A stretch of DNA of 64,000 bases from Cytophagales bacterium (GCA_024742395.1 JANSYO010000012.1:31301-95300); one strand, 5' to 3'. Positions 45,524-54,527 are shown, counted from the first letter of the stretch. The notes: generated by a model from the sequence alone, not told the origin. Numbers and translations: made by a program.

Positions 45524-46131
45524 TTATTCATGTAGTTTAAATATTTTTTTACTTCGTTTTCAGGATTCTCAGCATCCATTATTGCCGAGACCAAGGCGAT
45601 TCCGTCAAATTTTAATGAATGAAGTTTGCCAAGCGTCTCATGCTTTATTCCCCCGGCTAAATAAATAGGGAGCTGATAGGTTTCTGTGGCATATTGTACT
45701 GTTTCAAATTGTACCAACTCACAGCTATTACTCGTGCCGGAAGGAAACATGGAACAAAAGGAAATATAATCCACTTTATTTCCGGCAGCCCAGTCTATGA
45801 TTCTTCTATCATTATTGACCGTCAGTCCTAATACAAAATCTTCTCTTCTTTGTAACTGACTAAGATCAGTGGGTTCGTCAAGATGGAGACCATCAATAAA
45901 TGGATATTCCGCCCAACTCAGGTCTGCATTCAAAATCAATTTCGCCTTGCCAATGGTACAAATCTCATGTACTTTCTTAATCAGCTCCTCATTCACCGCA
46001 CCTCGGGGCCAATTGTTCCAAAGCTGAACCAAATGAACCCCGCCTCTGATGGCCGCACTCACCTTTTTGATTAAAAACTCCTGTTTCAGAGAAGGATCTG
46101 CTATGAGATAAACTTGCTTCATCATTTCCAT
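45520..46131 (-). CDS. ThiE/TenI-like thiamine-phosphate synthase family protein
   Basis: The 203-residue TIM-barrel protein has the ThiE pattern in divergent form: YLIADPSL, VHLVQLWNN (usual VQLREK), KLILNADLSWA (usual lINDR), DGLHLDEPTD, VLGLTVNNDR, DYISFCSMFPSGTSNS (usual GPIFPT), IYLAGGI and DGIALVSAIM. ThiE joins HMP-pyrophosphate and thiazole phosphate to thiamine phosphate. Several substrate-binding residues differ here, so it may be a relaxed or different activity. The TPP riboswitch upstream supports a thiamin role. It overlaps the PurM-like gene by ten bases. Confidence 0.8.
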   Translation of the reverse strand: MEMMKQVYLIADPSLKQEFLIKKVSAAIRGGVHLVQLWNNWPRGAVNEELIKKVHEICTIGKAKLILNADLSWAEYPFIDGLHLDEPTDLSQLQRREDFVLGLTVNNDRRIIDWAAGNKVDYISFCSMFPSGTSNSCELVQFETVQYATETYQLPIYLAGGIKHETLGKLHSLKFDGIALVSAIMDAENPENEVKKYLNYMNK

Positions 46132-47177
46132 CCTTCTGTAAATGCTTTAAAGTAAGCTTCCCAATAAGGGTCTTTTCCTCCTCCATTAAGTTGGACAAGC
46201 AGACCATCCGATTGTTTGATACTTTTGCCCTCTTCCGGTTCAAGAAATTCTCCCAAAGCAGTCACTTGTACCTTATTTGTACTCATTTCTCTTTCAAAAA
46301 TCAATTTATTTTCAGGATTTACAGCAAAAATCATAGACCCGGCTCCGATGCAATTCCGATGATCCAGATCAAAGGCTGAACACACCTTCTGAGTGATTTC
46401 TGACTTTGGCAATTGCCAATCATTAATCCTTACTCCAACATTCGCCGCTACAGCCATTTCATAAATGGCTCCGTACACACCGCCTTCTGTCACATCATGC
46501 ATGGCCTTTACTACCGGTGCCGACTTATTTAGTTCAGAAGCCAAGACACCCTCTTTGAACACAGAAGTTTCGTAAAACTGCTCAGAAGCTTTTTCCCAAA
46601 CCTCTTTACCGCATTTCCTTTCAATGTACTCTGGAAAACTCATAGCCAGCAAAGCTGAAGAAGACATGGCACAGTGCTTACTCATGTAAAGCAGGTCACC
46701 TGGCTCTGCCCTATTTGAAAGCAGAAATTCGCTTTTTTCTCCAACCGAAACCAGTGTTCCTCCGCCGGATATGGTAGAGACCAAGCCCGGAATTAAGCCC
46801 GTATGCCCGCCTGTAATGCTGATATTTAATCCTTGACAGATGCTGTGAATATGACTCCAATATTCCTCAAAGGCCTCAGCAGTTACCTCCTCAGGTAAAT
46901 TCAGTACCAGCTGTAAAAAAGAAGGTTTTACAGTCGTAGTAATGATATCATTCACCATCAGATGCACCGAGAGCCAGGCCGAGGCCTCCATCCCAATGGA
47001 GGGTATATAGCTTAGCGGATCACTTGTCAATGCCATGGTAAGGCTGTCATTGATGGCCACCAAACTTACATCTACCCCATAGGAGGGCCCGGCAATCACC
47101 TCTGACCTTTGAGCACCACTCAGCGGAAAAATGGAATTTTTCAGTGTTTGTTCAGAAACTTTGCCTGCCTCTAACAT
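46122..47177 (-). CDS. AIR-synthase-related (PurM-fold) kinase-like protein
   Basis: The 351-residue protein belongs to the PurM superfamily, which includes PurM, SelD, HypE and ThiL. Marks include GPSYGVDVSLVAI, the metal-binding LTSDPLSYIPSIGMEASAWLSVHLMVNDI, PSFLQLVLNLPEEV, ISITGGHTG and, in the second half, MHDVTEGGVYGAIYEMA. The clearest match is the group called AIR synthase-related proteins. ThiL (thiamine-phosphate kinase) has the same fold, so together with the ThiE-like gene and the riboswitch it may supply a kinase step in thiamin metabolism. That is inference; HypE-type chemistry is not excluded. It overlaps the methyltransferase gene by one base (TGATG). Confidence 0.8.
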   Translation of the reverse strand: MLEAGKVSEQTLKNSIFPLSGAQRSEVIAGPSYGVDVSLVAINDSLTMALTSDPLSYIPSIGMEASAWLSVHLMVNDIITTTVKPSFLQLVLNLPEEVTAEAFEEYWSHIHSICQGLNISITGGHTGLIPGLVSTISGGGTLVSVGEKSEFLLSNRAEPGDLLYMSKHCAMSSSALLAMSFPEYIERKCGKEVWEKASEQFYETSVFKEGVLASELNKSAPVVKAMHDVTEGGVYGAIYEMAVAANVGVRINDWQLPKSEITQKVCSAFDLDHRNCIGAGSMIFAVNPENKLIFEREMSTNKVQVTALGEFLEPEEGKSIKQSDGLLVQLNGGGKDPYWEAYFKAFTEGWK

Positions 47178-47896
47178 CAGTCCTCAAGTTTTACGTACAA
47201 ACCAAAAAAATCTCCGACCGGAACTTGCCATTCCTGAACAGGAAACCAGCTGGGCAATCCTGTGCAGTTCCATTCAATAGAATACTTTCTTCCATCGAGT
47301 GCTTTATCAATCACCGCTTTTAATGTCTTGGGAGTATAGAAAGTGGCAGTTACGTAAAACGGATTTTTTCCGAAAGCCTCCTGAACCCTTCTTCTGACAA
47401 CTTTTGGAGAATTTCTATTCATCATACCAAAGGCTATTCCATTTTTAGCCACCCTGGCTGCTTGCCTTATGACGGCCACGGGGTCACGGTAATACTCAAA
47501 CGTAGTAATGAAAGCTAAGGCATCAAACGTATTGTCTTTAAAAGGCATATGATGAGAATCTGCCCAAACCAGATTCCCTCCAAATAAATGCCCCGCCTGC
47601 CCAAGCATAAAAGGAGAAAGATCTCCACCTGCGGCTTCGATGCCGATGTCTTTCCACCAGCGAGTGAAACGACCCGTGCCACAGCCGAACTCCAGCAGAG
47701 TTTGAACGCGGGGGTCTGACTTAACCAATGCGGCCATCACTCGCTTTTGCCAAACCTCCGCTCGTTTGTATCTTCCTTCATACCACAGCTCATACGTGTC
47801 GGTATGTTCGCGGTTAAAAAACCACTCTTTCCGTCCTTGCCAATTTCTGATTTCCTGATTGACCAGACTGTACGATGATTTAGTTATTTCCTGCAT
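47177..47896 (-). CDS. Class I SAM-dependent methyltransferase
   Basis: The 239-residue protein has the Rossmann-like methyltransferase motifs: LLEFGCGTGRFTRWWKD (motif I), AAGGDLSPFML (motif II), DALAFITTFEYYRDPVAVIRQAARVAKNGIAFGMMN (motifs IV-V). It is of the UbiE-like type. It is the first gene behind a TPP riboswitch, and a Trm112-like protein is encoded in the same operon. Thiamin biosynthesis does not normally need a methyltransferase of this type, so its substrate is the main question here. Candidates are a modified pyrimidine or thiazole, a transport intermediate, or a carrier lipid. Confidence 0.85.
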   Translation of the reverse strand: MQEITKSSYSLVNQEIRNWQGRKEWFFNREHTDTYELWYEGRYKRAEVWQKRVMAALVKSDPRVQTLLEFGCGTGRFTRWWKDIGIEAAGGDLSPFMLGQAGHLFGGNLVWADSHHMPFKDNTFDALAFITTFEYYRDPVAVIRQAARVAKNGIAFGMMNRNSPKVVRRRVQEAFGKNPFYVTATFYTPKTLKAVIDKALDGRKYSIEWNCTGLPSWFPVQEWQVPVGDFFGLYVKLED

Positions 47897-47960
47897 AATC
47901 TTTGGTTTAGAACTGCCAAAACACAGGATAGAAACAGGCCCTTTCTGTTTAGAAACAGCC

Positions 47961-48040
47961 TCTCTGCATTCCTACGCTGGTATTAGCCAGTTCAGGTTCT
48001 CGGGTATACATCTCAGCTTTTTACAGCACCCCGTGCAAAT
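47961..48040 (-). promoter_or_regulatory. TPP riboswitch (THI element)
   Basis: On the minus strand the TPP aptamer consensus is present in order: GGGGTGC (at about 48033-48027), GCTGAGA, TACCC, GAACCTGAACTGG and TAATACCAGCGTAGG, closed by a P1 stem that pairs the TGCA region near 48036 with the TGCA near 47967. It sits 65 bases before the start of the methyltransferase gene. I do not see a classic terminator between the aptamer and the gene, so it may act on ribosome access rather than on termination. Confidence 0.95.
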
Positions 48041-48052
48041 ATTTAACAGCTA

Positions 48053-48060
48053 CAAAGCTA
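48053..48060 (-). promoter_or_regulatory. Candidate -7 box of the riboswitch operon
   Basis: TAGCTTTG on the minus strand fits TAnnTTTG and would start transcription a few bases before the aptamer. No TTG lies at the ideal distance (the nearest is 30 bases away), so support is limited. Confidence 0.35.
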
Positions 48061-48277
48061 AATAATAATCATTCATAGAATAAGCTTGGCCAAGGTATTT
48101 TCTAAATTAAAAAAAACGCAACACCATTAAAAAGGTCTGAATGCCTCAGATTGCTTACTTTGCCACGGCAAAAATCATTTTTATCTTTTTTCAAAAAGAT
48201 TTCTCATAGGATGTCCGATTTACCCAAGCTGCTCGTCATAGAGGTAAATCAATGTTCAAATTTTAAAATACAAAAAC

Positions 48278-48628
48278 ATGAAACAGTATCTTTTATTATT
48301 CAGAGGTGGCGATTCAAATCTTGCAGAACAATCTCCGGAAGAGCAGCAAGCCCATATGCAAAAATGGTTCGCCTGGATGGGTGGCCTTGCAGAAAAAGGT
48401 CAAATGGTTGGAGCAGAGCCACTTTTTACCACTGGTAAAACGGTTACAGGTAAAGACAAGATAGTTTCTGACGGACCTTTTGCAGAAGGCAAAGAAATGG
48501 TAGGAGGCTACCTTATCTGCAATGCACAGTCTTATGATGAGGCTGTAGAAATCTCCAAAGATTGTCCTGTCTTGGAATTTGAAGATGGCTCAGTAGAAGT
48601 CAGAGAAATTCAGGTGATAGAAATGTAA
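48278..48628 (+). CDS. YCII-related (DGPF-domain) protein
   Basis: This 116-residue protein is a single YCII/DGPF domain: KQYLLLFRGGDSN, then a WMGGLAEKGQMVGAEPL segment, the signature SDGPFAEGKEMVGGYLI and a YDEAVEISKDCPVLEF end. In many bacteria DGPF genes sit next to ECF42 sigma factors and are their proposed targets or partners; such a sigma gene follows here, 70 bases downstream. The biochemical role of DGPF proteins is not known. Confidence 0.9.
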   Translation: MKQYLLLFRGGDSNLAEQSPEEQQAHMQKWFAWMGGLAEKGQMVGAEPLFTTGKTVTGKDKIVSDGPFAEGKEMVGGYLICNAQSYDEAVEISKDCPVLEFEDGSVEVREIQVIEM

Positions 48629-48698
48629 GATCATCAAAGACAGTCAAAAACATATTGCTCAACTTACAGACCATCTTTTCAGGCAGGAGTCAGGAAAG

Positions 48699-49895
48699 AT
48701 GGTTTCTTCATTGACAAAGATTTTTGGTCCATCTAATCTGGAGATGGCTGAAGATGTGGTTCAAGACACACTGATCAAAGCCTTAAACGTCTGGAAAATT
48801 AAAGGTATACCAGACAACCCGACGGCATGGTTATTCCGTGTGGCCAGAAACCATGCCATTGACGTTCTCCGAAAAAACAAACAGACCCAACAGCTGGATC
48901 TGGAGCAGCCCCTGCTTCACTCAGAATATACCTTGAATCAAAGCCTGAATGGATTATTTAATCAGGAAAGCGTCATTGACAATCAATTAAAAATGATGTA
49001 CGTTTGCTGCAATCCTGTGCTTAGTCCCGAAAGTCAGATTAGCCTTGTTTTAAAAACGCTTTGTGGTTTTAGTATCAAAGAAATTGCCCAGGCTTTACTA
49101 AGCAAAGAAGAAGCAGTTTCAAAAAGAATTCGAAGAGCCAAGGAAACATTCAGAAAGGAGAAGATTGCTTTTCAGCTCCCGGACAATGAGCAACTCAAAG
49201 ACCGAACCACTAAAGTACTCAATGCCATTTACCTTCTTTTCAATCAGGGTTATCACTCAAACTCAGGCAATGAACTCATTAGAAAGGATCTCATTCAAGA
49301 GTCGATATCGTTGGCAAAACTTGTGGCTGATAATCCGACCACTTCCAATACAGAGGCCTATGCCCTACTGGCATTAATGTGTTTTCATGTTGCCCGAGAG
49401 CAAAGCAGAGTAAATGAGCAGGGTGATATAATATTATTAGAAAATCAGAACAGAGCTCTATGGGATAGCGAACTTATTCAAATAGCCACAAACTACCTGA
49501 ATAAAGCTTCAGAAGGCGAAAGTATTAGTAGCTATCATCTGGAAGCCGCCATTGCTTTTGAGCATTGTGCTGCCCCAACTTACGCCAAGACAAATTGGCC
49601 ACACATTCTTCACTATTATAATCTCCTATTGAAGGCAAACCCCTCTCCTATTTTAGAACTAAATAGGGCAGTTGTGATTAATGAACTATCCGGACCCGAT
49701 AGTGCCTTGGCAGCATTAAATAAAATCAAGGGGCTGGATGATCATTACTTATTTCACAGCTTTCTGGGTAATATATTCCGGGATTTAAATGAGCCCCTTA
49801 AAGCAAAGAAAGCTTATTTAAAGGCCATGGTTCTTACACCTTCTGAATCTGTGAAAAAAATGCTCAGTAAAAGATTAGAAAACCTTAGTTTCTAG
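48699..49895 (+). CDS. ECF42-type RNA polymerase sigma factor
   Basis: The N-terminal part carries sigma-70 region 2 (EMAEDVVQDTLIKAL, PTAWLFRVARNHAIDVLR) and region 4 (CGFSIKEIAQALLSKEEAVSKRIRRAKETF) within about 150 residues. The C-terminal 220 residues are a helical, tetratricopeptide-like extension with FNQGYHSNSG and IEFERCAAP-like signatures, typical of ECF42. At 398 residues it is full length except at the start. The frame is open and family-like for about 15 codons before the ATG at 48699 (reading LTDHLFRQESGK), but no ATG, GTG or TTG occurs there. The neighbouring DGPF gene is the expected companion. Confidence 0.88.
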   Translation: MVSSLTKIFGPSNLEMAEDVVQDTLIKALNVWKIKGIPDNPTAWLFRVARNHAIDVLRKNKQTQQLDLEQPLLHSEYTLNQSLNGLFNQESVIDNQLKMMYVCCNPVLSPESQISLVLKTLCGFSIKEIAQALLSKEEAVSKRIRRAKETFRKEKIAFQLPDNEQLKDRTTKVLNAIYLLFNQGYHSNSGNELIRKDLIQESISLAKLVADNPTTSNTEAYALLALMCFHVAREQSRVNEQGDIILLENQNRALWDSELIQIATNYLNKASEGESISSYHLEAAIAFEHCAAPTYAKTNWPHILHYYNLLLKANPSPILELNRAVVINELSGPDSALAALNKIKGLDDHYLFHSFLGNIFRDLNEPLKAKKAYLKAMVLTPSESVKKMLSKRLENLSF

Positions 49896-50385
49896 GCCTT
49901 CCTAAAGTTAAAACATCAAAATCAAACTCATTCACCTCACTTTTGCCAAACGACTGTTTTTCTAATACCTCCCACTCATCAAATTGAGCAAGATCAAAAA
50001 AAGCATCCCCCTTTGGTTCAGCATATACTTTGGTCAGATAAACCTTATCTACATACCGCATTGCCTGTTCATAAATATTGGCACCGCCAATCACAAATAT
50101 CTCTTCACTGCCCTCAAGTCTGCTCGCTAGTTCAAAGGCCTGCTCAAGACTATTTACTACCTCACAACCTTTAATTTTAAGAGTTTCATTTCTTGTAATC
50201 ACGATATTATTTCTTTTAGGCAAAGGTCTGCCTATAGAATCGTAGGTTTTTCGGCCCATGATGATGCTATGCCCTGAGGTCAACTTTTTGAAATTTTTCA
50301 GGTCTTCAGAAAGTCGCCAAATTAGCGAATTGTCTTTCCCGATCACATTGTTTTGGGCAATAGCGATAATTAAAGAAATGTTCAT
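49885..50385 (-). CDS. folA: Dihydrofolate reductase
   Basis: The 166-residue enzyme makes tetrahydrofolate from dihydrofolate with NADPH. The sequence shows ISLIIAIAQNNVIGKDNSLIWRLSEDLKNFK (the catalytic acidic residue lies in the SEDLK helix), SIIMGRKTYDSIGRPLPKRNNIVITR for the nucleotide loop, and IFVIGGANIYEQAM for the second nucleotide motif. Full length. It converges on the sigma gene with an 11-base overlap of coding ends. Confidence 0.95.
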   Translation of the reverse strand: MNISLIIAIAQNNVIGKDNSLIWRLSEDLKNFKKLTSGHSIIMGRKTYDSIGRPLPKRNNIVITRNETLKIKGCEVVNSLEQAFELASRLEGSEEIFVIGGANIYEQAMRYVDKVYLTKVYAEPKGDAFFDLAQFDEWEVLEKQSFGKSEVNEFDFDVLTLGRPRN

Positions 50386-50431
50386 TTGGTAAAGGTATTT
50401 GCCTCAAATATACCTCAACTCTTAATGAAAT

Positions 50432-50773
50432 TTAATTCTTTCCCGAAGAACCTATGATCTCATCGACTTCGAGCATTAAGACTGTTTCGTTAACCAGGCG
50501 TTTAAACTCTTCATATTCACAGGGAGTAAATGTAAAATATGTATTAGGTACGGGAGTTTGCACGCTGATGGTTTTTCCACGGCCTATCGGTGTATTCATG
50601 ATATATACGCCATATTCTAAGTCCATGATTGTCCCAAGTCCTTTGACCTCCTCTGAAGAAAGCAAGAGAAAAATATTCTCAAAGATAAGATTATAACGAT
50701 CACAGCCTGAGCAGTATCCCATATACCCATACGCTGATTCACTAATAAGTTTTACTCCTTGTTTATGACACAT
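50432..50773 (-). CDS. Small Cys-motif protein (DUF6686-like)
   Basis: This 113-residue protein is soluble and has a C-S-G-C pair at about residues 21-24, near the N-terminus (YMGYCSGCDRYNLIF), then an LGYGV-like beta region and a helical end. I associate it with DUF6686, a short Bacteroidota family of unknown function; that name is a recollection and should be checked. It follows a 74-residue gene by six bases in the iron-uptake unit, which suggests a role connected with metal or redox, but this is guesswork. Confidence 0.6.
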   Translation of the reverse strand: MCHKQGVKLISESAYGYMGYCSGCDRYNLIFENIFLLLSSEEVKGLGTIMDLEYGVYIMNTPIGRGKTISVQTPVPNTYFTFTPCEYEEFKRLVNETVLMLEVDEIIGSSGKN

Positions 50774-50779
50774 AATTAA

Positions 50780-51004
50780 TCAGTCTTTTGATGAACAAAA
50801 CCTAAGGCACAAGTCTTGAAACCCTGCTTTTTCTAAGGCACAGCGAATGTCACACTCTTTTAAGGGACAATGCCTGATAAGTGTTATGTGGTTTGTCAAA
50901 CAATCTACAGCGAATGAATTAACCCCAATTTTGCACAATTCCTGCTTTAGTGCTTCCAGCCGTCCCGGGCTAACCTCTTGATTTTGAACATCTATTTTAA
51001 TCAT
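50780..51004 (-). CDS. Small Cys-containing protein of unknown function, 74 residues
   Basis: The protein begins MIKIDVQNQEVSPGRLEALK and contains five or six cysteines, including the C-PLKE-C and C-LRFC-like spacing near the C-terminus. The opening beta-alpha pattern recalls a ferredoxin-like or heavy-metal-associated fold, but the CxxC of HMA domains is absent. No family is recognised. It lies between the PepSY gene and the DUF6686-like gene with small spacers (26 and six bases), so it is in the same unit. Confidence 0.55.
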   Translation of the reverse strand: MIKIDVQNQEVSPGRLEALKQELCKIGVNSFAVDCLTNHITLIRHCPLKECDIRCALEKAGFQDLCLRFCSSKD

Positions 51005-51030
51005 CCTTTTTCTCTATTTTTTTCTTCACC

Positions 51031-52170
51031 TCAAGTTTCCACTACTTCACTTCTTTTCTTCTTATTTTTCTTACCTATCCAAACCATGAAACCTGTAACC
51101 GGTAGGCTGGCACAAAAAAGGGAAATAATAAAAGCTATTATCTTTCCCGGTAAACCTAAAATGGCCCCTACGTGAATATCGTAATTCATTCTCAGTAGTT
51201 TATCTGCCGCATCGGCATCTTTCAAACGACCATACACGTGATTGACCGGAATTTCTGCCAGTGTGTTTTGATCGAAGTAGCGGTAATCTGTACTCCAATA
51301 CATATCCTCCTTGTAATTGGCATTGGCCGCAATGGCCGAGGTATCAGACTCAGCTGTATGTACTTCAATTGAAACAGCTTCAGGATACTCTGATAGCATT
51401 TTATGCCAAACTTGGTCAATAGGTGGAGTTTGTTCAGCCACCTCCTCATATCTGGAAGATGGTGGTGTGATATAGATGAGTTCTTTAGAACCACCCAGCC
51501 CTTTGTAATAGATATAGGCAAACCACTGAATGCCGAAAACAATGCCCGTTGTGGCCAAAATCAAAGCAAAAACAGAGGTGTAAAACCCTACGATATTATG
51601 CAAATCGTAGTTCTTTCTTTTCCATTTCGAAGAGGCTTTCCATTTAAACCAAAACCGCTGCTTTCTTGCAGCTTTATTTTTTGGCCACCATAAGATGATC
51701 CCCGAGATAATCATAATCAGGAAAATCAAGGTACTATAAGCCGTAACGGGTTGACCAATTTCGGGTGGCAGCCATAAATAATAATGACCATCAAGAATCC
51801 AATGAAAAAAGGAGGCTTCGTGATCTTTTACCTCAATTATCTCGGCAGTGTACGGATCATGATAAACAGAGAAATAGTACTCCAAAGGCTCAAAAGCGTA
51901 ATAAATCGTCTCTACACTTCTCCCCTTCCCCGGGTAATTAATTGCATGCAAATGATGATCGGGAAATCGACCTTTTGAAATCTCTTCGAAAGCCGATGGA
52001 GGCAAAACTTCCATGTCTTTTACCTCTGAAAATCTAAAGTCCTCTGTGGCGTCAAGTATTTCTTTTTGGAAGGCATAAAAGCAACCTGTAATACTGATAA
52101 TAAACACCACCAGCCCGGTACTAAGACCAAGCCAGAGGTGTAATTTTCCTGCAAGTTTTTTTATCGACAT
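51031..52170 (-). CDS. PepSY-domain inner-membrane reductase-like protein
   Basis: The 379-residue protein has four transmembrane helices: about residues 14-34 (GLSTGLVVFIISITGCFYAF), a second near 145-160, a third around 195-215 and the last near 345-365 (IIAFIISLFCASLPVTGFMVW). Two periplasmic PepSY regions lie between them. The HLWLGLSTG start and HNIVGFYTSVFALILATTGI helix carry the histidines expected to bind heme. Such proteins (PiuB/FoxB types) reduce ferric siderophores at the inner membrane. The gene follows a TonB-dependent receptor gene by eight bases, which supports that role. Confidence 0.88.
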   Translation of the reverse strand: MSIKKLAGKLHLWLGLSTGLVVFIISITGCFYAFQKEILDATEDFRFSEVKDMEVLPPSAFEEISKGRFPDHHLHAINYPGKGRSVETIYYAFEPLEYYFSVYHDPYTAEIIEVKDHEASFFHWILDGHYYLWLPPEIGQPVTAYSTLIFLIMIISGIILWWPKNKAARKQRFWFKWKASSKWKRKNYDLHNIVGFYTSVFALILATTGIVFGIQWFAYIYYKGLGGSKELIYITPPSSRYEEVAEQTPPIDQVWHKMLSEYPEAVSIEVHTAESDTSAIAANANYKEDMYWSTDYRYFDQNTLAEIPVNHVYGRLKDADAADKLLRMNYDIHVGAILGLPGKIIAFIISLFCASLPVTGFMVWIGKKNKKKRSEVVET

Positions 52171-52178
52171 GCCAGAGA

Positions 52179-54521
52179 TTAAAACTTATAATTAATACTT
52201 AAACGTCCATTTCTATACGCCTCTGCCTGCCAATAATAGAACTGGCTCCAGCTGTAAAAAGCCCCCGAAATCACATCTGTATTGAACAAATTGTTCACGT
52301 TTAAAGCTATCCCAAACTTATCGAACTGATAAGAAATAGCCCCATCAAAACGTGTGTAGGCCGGCATGGATGGATCTATACCCGTATCATATTCAGAATA
52401 CCAGGAAATACGACCCGATGCATGAGAAGCACCGAATGAAATACCAAGCCCCTGAACCGCACCTGACGGAACCCGATAACTTAACCAGGCATTTGCAATA
52501 TGCTTATCAGTTCCCGGCAACTGCTTATCTACCAGTGCATTCTCTGTGTTCTTGGTCACTTTGGCATCAGTATATGCATAATTCATGGTGACATCGAAGC
52601 CAGAAAAAAGCTGACCACGTAAGTCAAACTCTACTCCGGCTGTTTTTGTCTGGCCCAACTGCACAGAGAAGTATTGATTTTGTGGATCAGCCGCAAGTAC
52701 ATTATTCTTAGTTATCTGGTAAGCAGCCATTGTGGCAGTCCATCGGCCATCGAGCCATTCTCTTTTTAAACCAATCTCTTTATTATTTCCGGTGATCGGA
52801 TCAAATTTCTCACCGTCAAAACTGGCTCCGGCCTGTGGAATAAACGACTCGTCAAAAACAGCGTATACACTGGTATTAGTATTCAAAGAATAAGACAAAC
52901 CTGCTCTAGGTGTAAACTTCCCGGCATCCACTTCTCCGGAATATGGGTCGGCATTACCTGTACTGGTATACCTCCCCGCCAAAGTCACCTTTAATTTGTC
53001 ATTGAATAACCTGATCTCATCCTGAGCATAAAAAGCTGTATAAAGGTTACTGTAGTTTACCCCCCGCTGTCTCACATTTAAAGAACGATCATAAACCGGA
53101 TAGGTAGATGCCGGCACTGTCCCATACACAGGCTTGTAAACATTGAATCCTGAGGAGCCTGAGATAGCTCCACCCTGACTCCAGTCATGATAGTAATCTT
53201 TATCTCCCATGTCTATCCCGGCAAGAATGCGGTGTTGAACATTGCCGGTATAGGCATCACCATTTACAAAGAATTGTCCTACTCTGGTTTGACCCAGAAT
53301 GTCCCAAACAGATTCACCTCGCATAAGGGTGTCACCACTAAAACCGGATGGCCAAAGACTGCTGCCCACCTGATCAAAATGAAGATAAGCCAGCTGTCCT
53401 GTAAATTTCCAGTTATCATTAATGCTATGAGCCAGTGTAATAAGGAAGGATTGATCCTTTATGACTGTGGGGCTCATGTTGCTCTCCAAAGTGGTAAAAG
53501 AAGGAGACAAGTCTCCCAGACCATTTGGAGAGTAGGCATAATTAGAGCCAATAGGCGACATTTTAACAAACTGATACGTATACTCGGTAGTCAATGAGGT
53601 ACTTGAGTTTATTTGAAATTTCAGCACAGGTGCTACTGACAATCTGTTATTGTATTCAAACTGACGTTGTGTTCCTTTCATTTGCCCCATCAGGTTGAGG
53701 CGATACTGCACTTTACCGTCTTTTCTGAGTAAACCATCAAAATCAAGGGTATTCCTATACGTTCCAAAACTCCCTACTGTCATGCCCACATCGGCTTTGG
53801 TAAAACCTGTAGGTTTTTTAGTTACCACATTATAGAAACCACTGGGCTCTCCGCTGGCCAACATAAACCCGGCCGGACCTTTGACAAACTCAATTCGCTC
53901 TACCATGCTCATATCTTCGGTAAGGGGTCCCCAGGTTTCTGTTACGTTCATACCATTCCGGAATGATGCTACTCTTGAGCCTCTCATCACTATACGTGCA
54001 TACGTTTCCCAGTGTTCAGAGCGTGTAGCTCCACTGACGTTCCGTATTACCCCTTCACGCATGTCAAAAATTTGCTGATCGCGTAAGGTTTGATTAGTTA
54101 TTACCTGAATATTTTGAGGTACCTCTAGCAAGGGAGTTCGTAACCGCAATGAAACTGAAGGATAATCTGTGACATACCTGCCCGGGTTTGCTGTAACCAA
54201 TACTTCTTTAAGTTCATTGGCATCTTCCTCCATGACAAAATCCAAAACTTTAGTCTCCGTTTCAGACATCTCGATTTGTTTTGTAATAGGTTTCAGGCCA
54301 ATCACACTGGCTTCTACAATGTAAATGCCCGGTTTTATACCCTGGATTTCATATTCTCCGTTTTCATTGGACATAGCTCCCAGACTTGTATTTCTTAAAA
54401 ACACATTAACAAACTCACCGGCAGACCCATCTGAGGTTGTCACTTTTCCTTTCAGAATCCCCTGTGAGAATCCTGTGCTTATACAGCCGGTTAAAATGAT
54501 TAAGTATAGAATATATTTCAT
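52179..54521 (-). CDS. TonB-dependent siderophore receptor
   Basis: The 780-residue outer-membrane protein starts with a signal peptide (YLIILTGCISTGFSQ), then a carboxypeptidase-regulatory-like domain (about 22-105, GKVTTSDGSAGEFVNVFL), a plug domain (with VPQNIQVITNQTLRDQQ and MVERIEFVKGPAGFML) and a 22-strand barrel that ends NGRLSINYKF. The features are of the FhuA/FoxA siderophore type. The promoter is flanked by two Fur-like palindromes, so iron limitation probably induces it. Ferric hydroxamate or a similar siderophore is a likely substrate. Confidence 0.93.
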   Translation of the reverse strand: MKYILYLIILTGCISTGFSQGILKGKVTTSDGSAGEFVNVFLRNTSLGAMSNENGEYEIQGIKPGIYIVEASVIGLKPITKQIEMSETETKVLDFVMEEDANELKEVLVTANPGRYVTDYPSVSLRLRTPLLEVPQNIQVITNQTLRDQQIFDMREGVIRNVSGATRSEHWETYARIVMRGSRVASFRNGMNVTETWGPLTEDMSMVERIEFVKGPAGFMLASGEPSGFYNVVTKKPTGFTKADVGMTVGSFGTYRNTLDFDGLLRKDGKVQYRLNLMGQMKGTQRQFEYNNRLSVAPVLKFQINSSTSLTTEYTYQFVKMSPIGSNYAYSPNGLGDLSPSFTTLESNMSPTVIKDQSFLITLAHSINDNWKFTGQLAYLHFDQVGSSLWPSGFSGDTLMRGESVWDILGQTRVGQFFVNGDAYTGNVQHRILAGIDMGDKDYYHDWSQGGAISGSSGFNVYKPVYGTVPASTYPVYDRSLNVRQRGVNYSNLYTAFYAQDEIRLFNDKLKVTLAGRYTSTGNADPYSGEVDAGKFTPRAGLSYSLNTNTSVYAVFDESFIPQAGASFDGEKFDPITGNNKEIGLKREWLDGRWTATMAAYQITKNNVLAADPQNQYFSVQLGQTKTAGVEFDLRGQLFSGFDVTMNYAYTDAKVTKNTENALVDKQLPGTDKHIANAWLSYRVPSGAVQGLGISFGASHASGRISWYSEYDTGIDPSMPAYTRFDGAISYQFDKFGIALNVNNLFNTDVISGAFYSWSQFYYWQAEAYRNGRLSINYKF

Positions 54522-54527
54522 TTGTTT

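Noticed and set aside
48151..48438. 95-codon plus-strand frame upstream of the DGPF gene
   Set aside because: It overlaps the DGPF gene in another frame, has no family signature, and its part before 48278 is AT-rich spacer.
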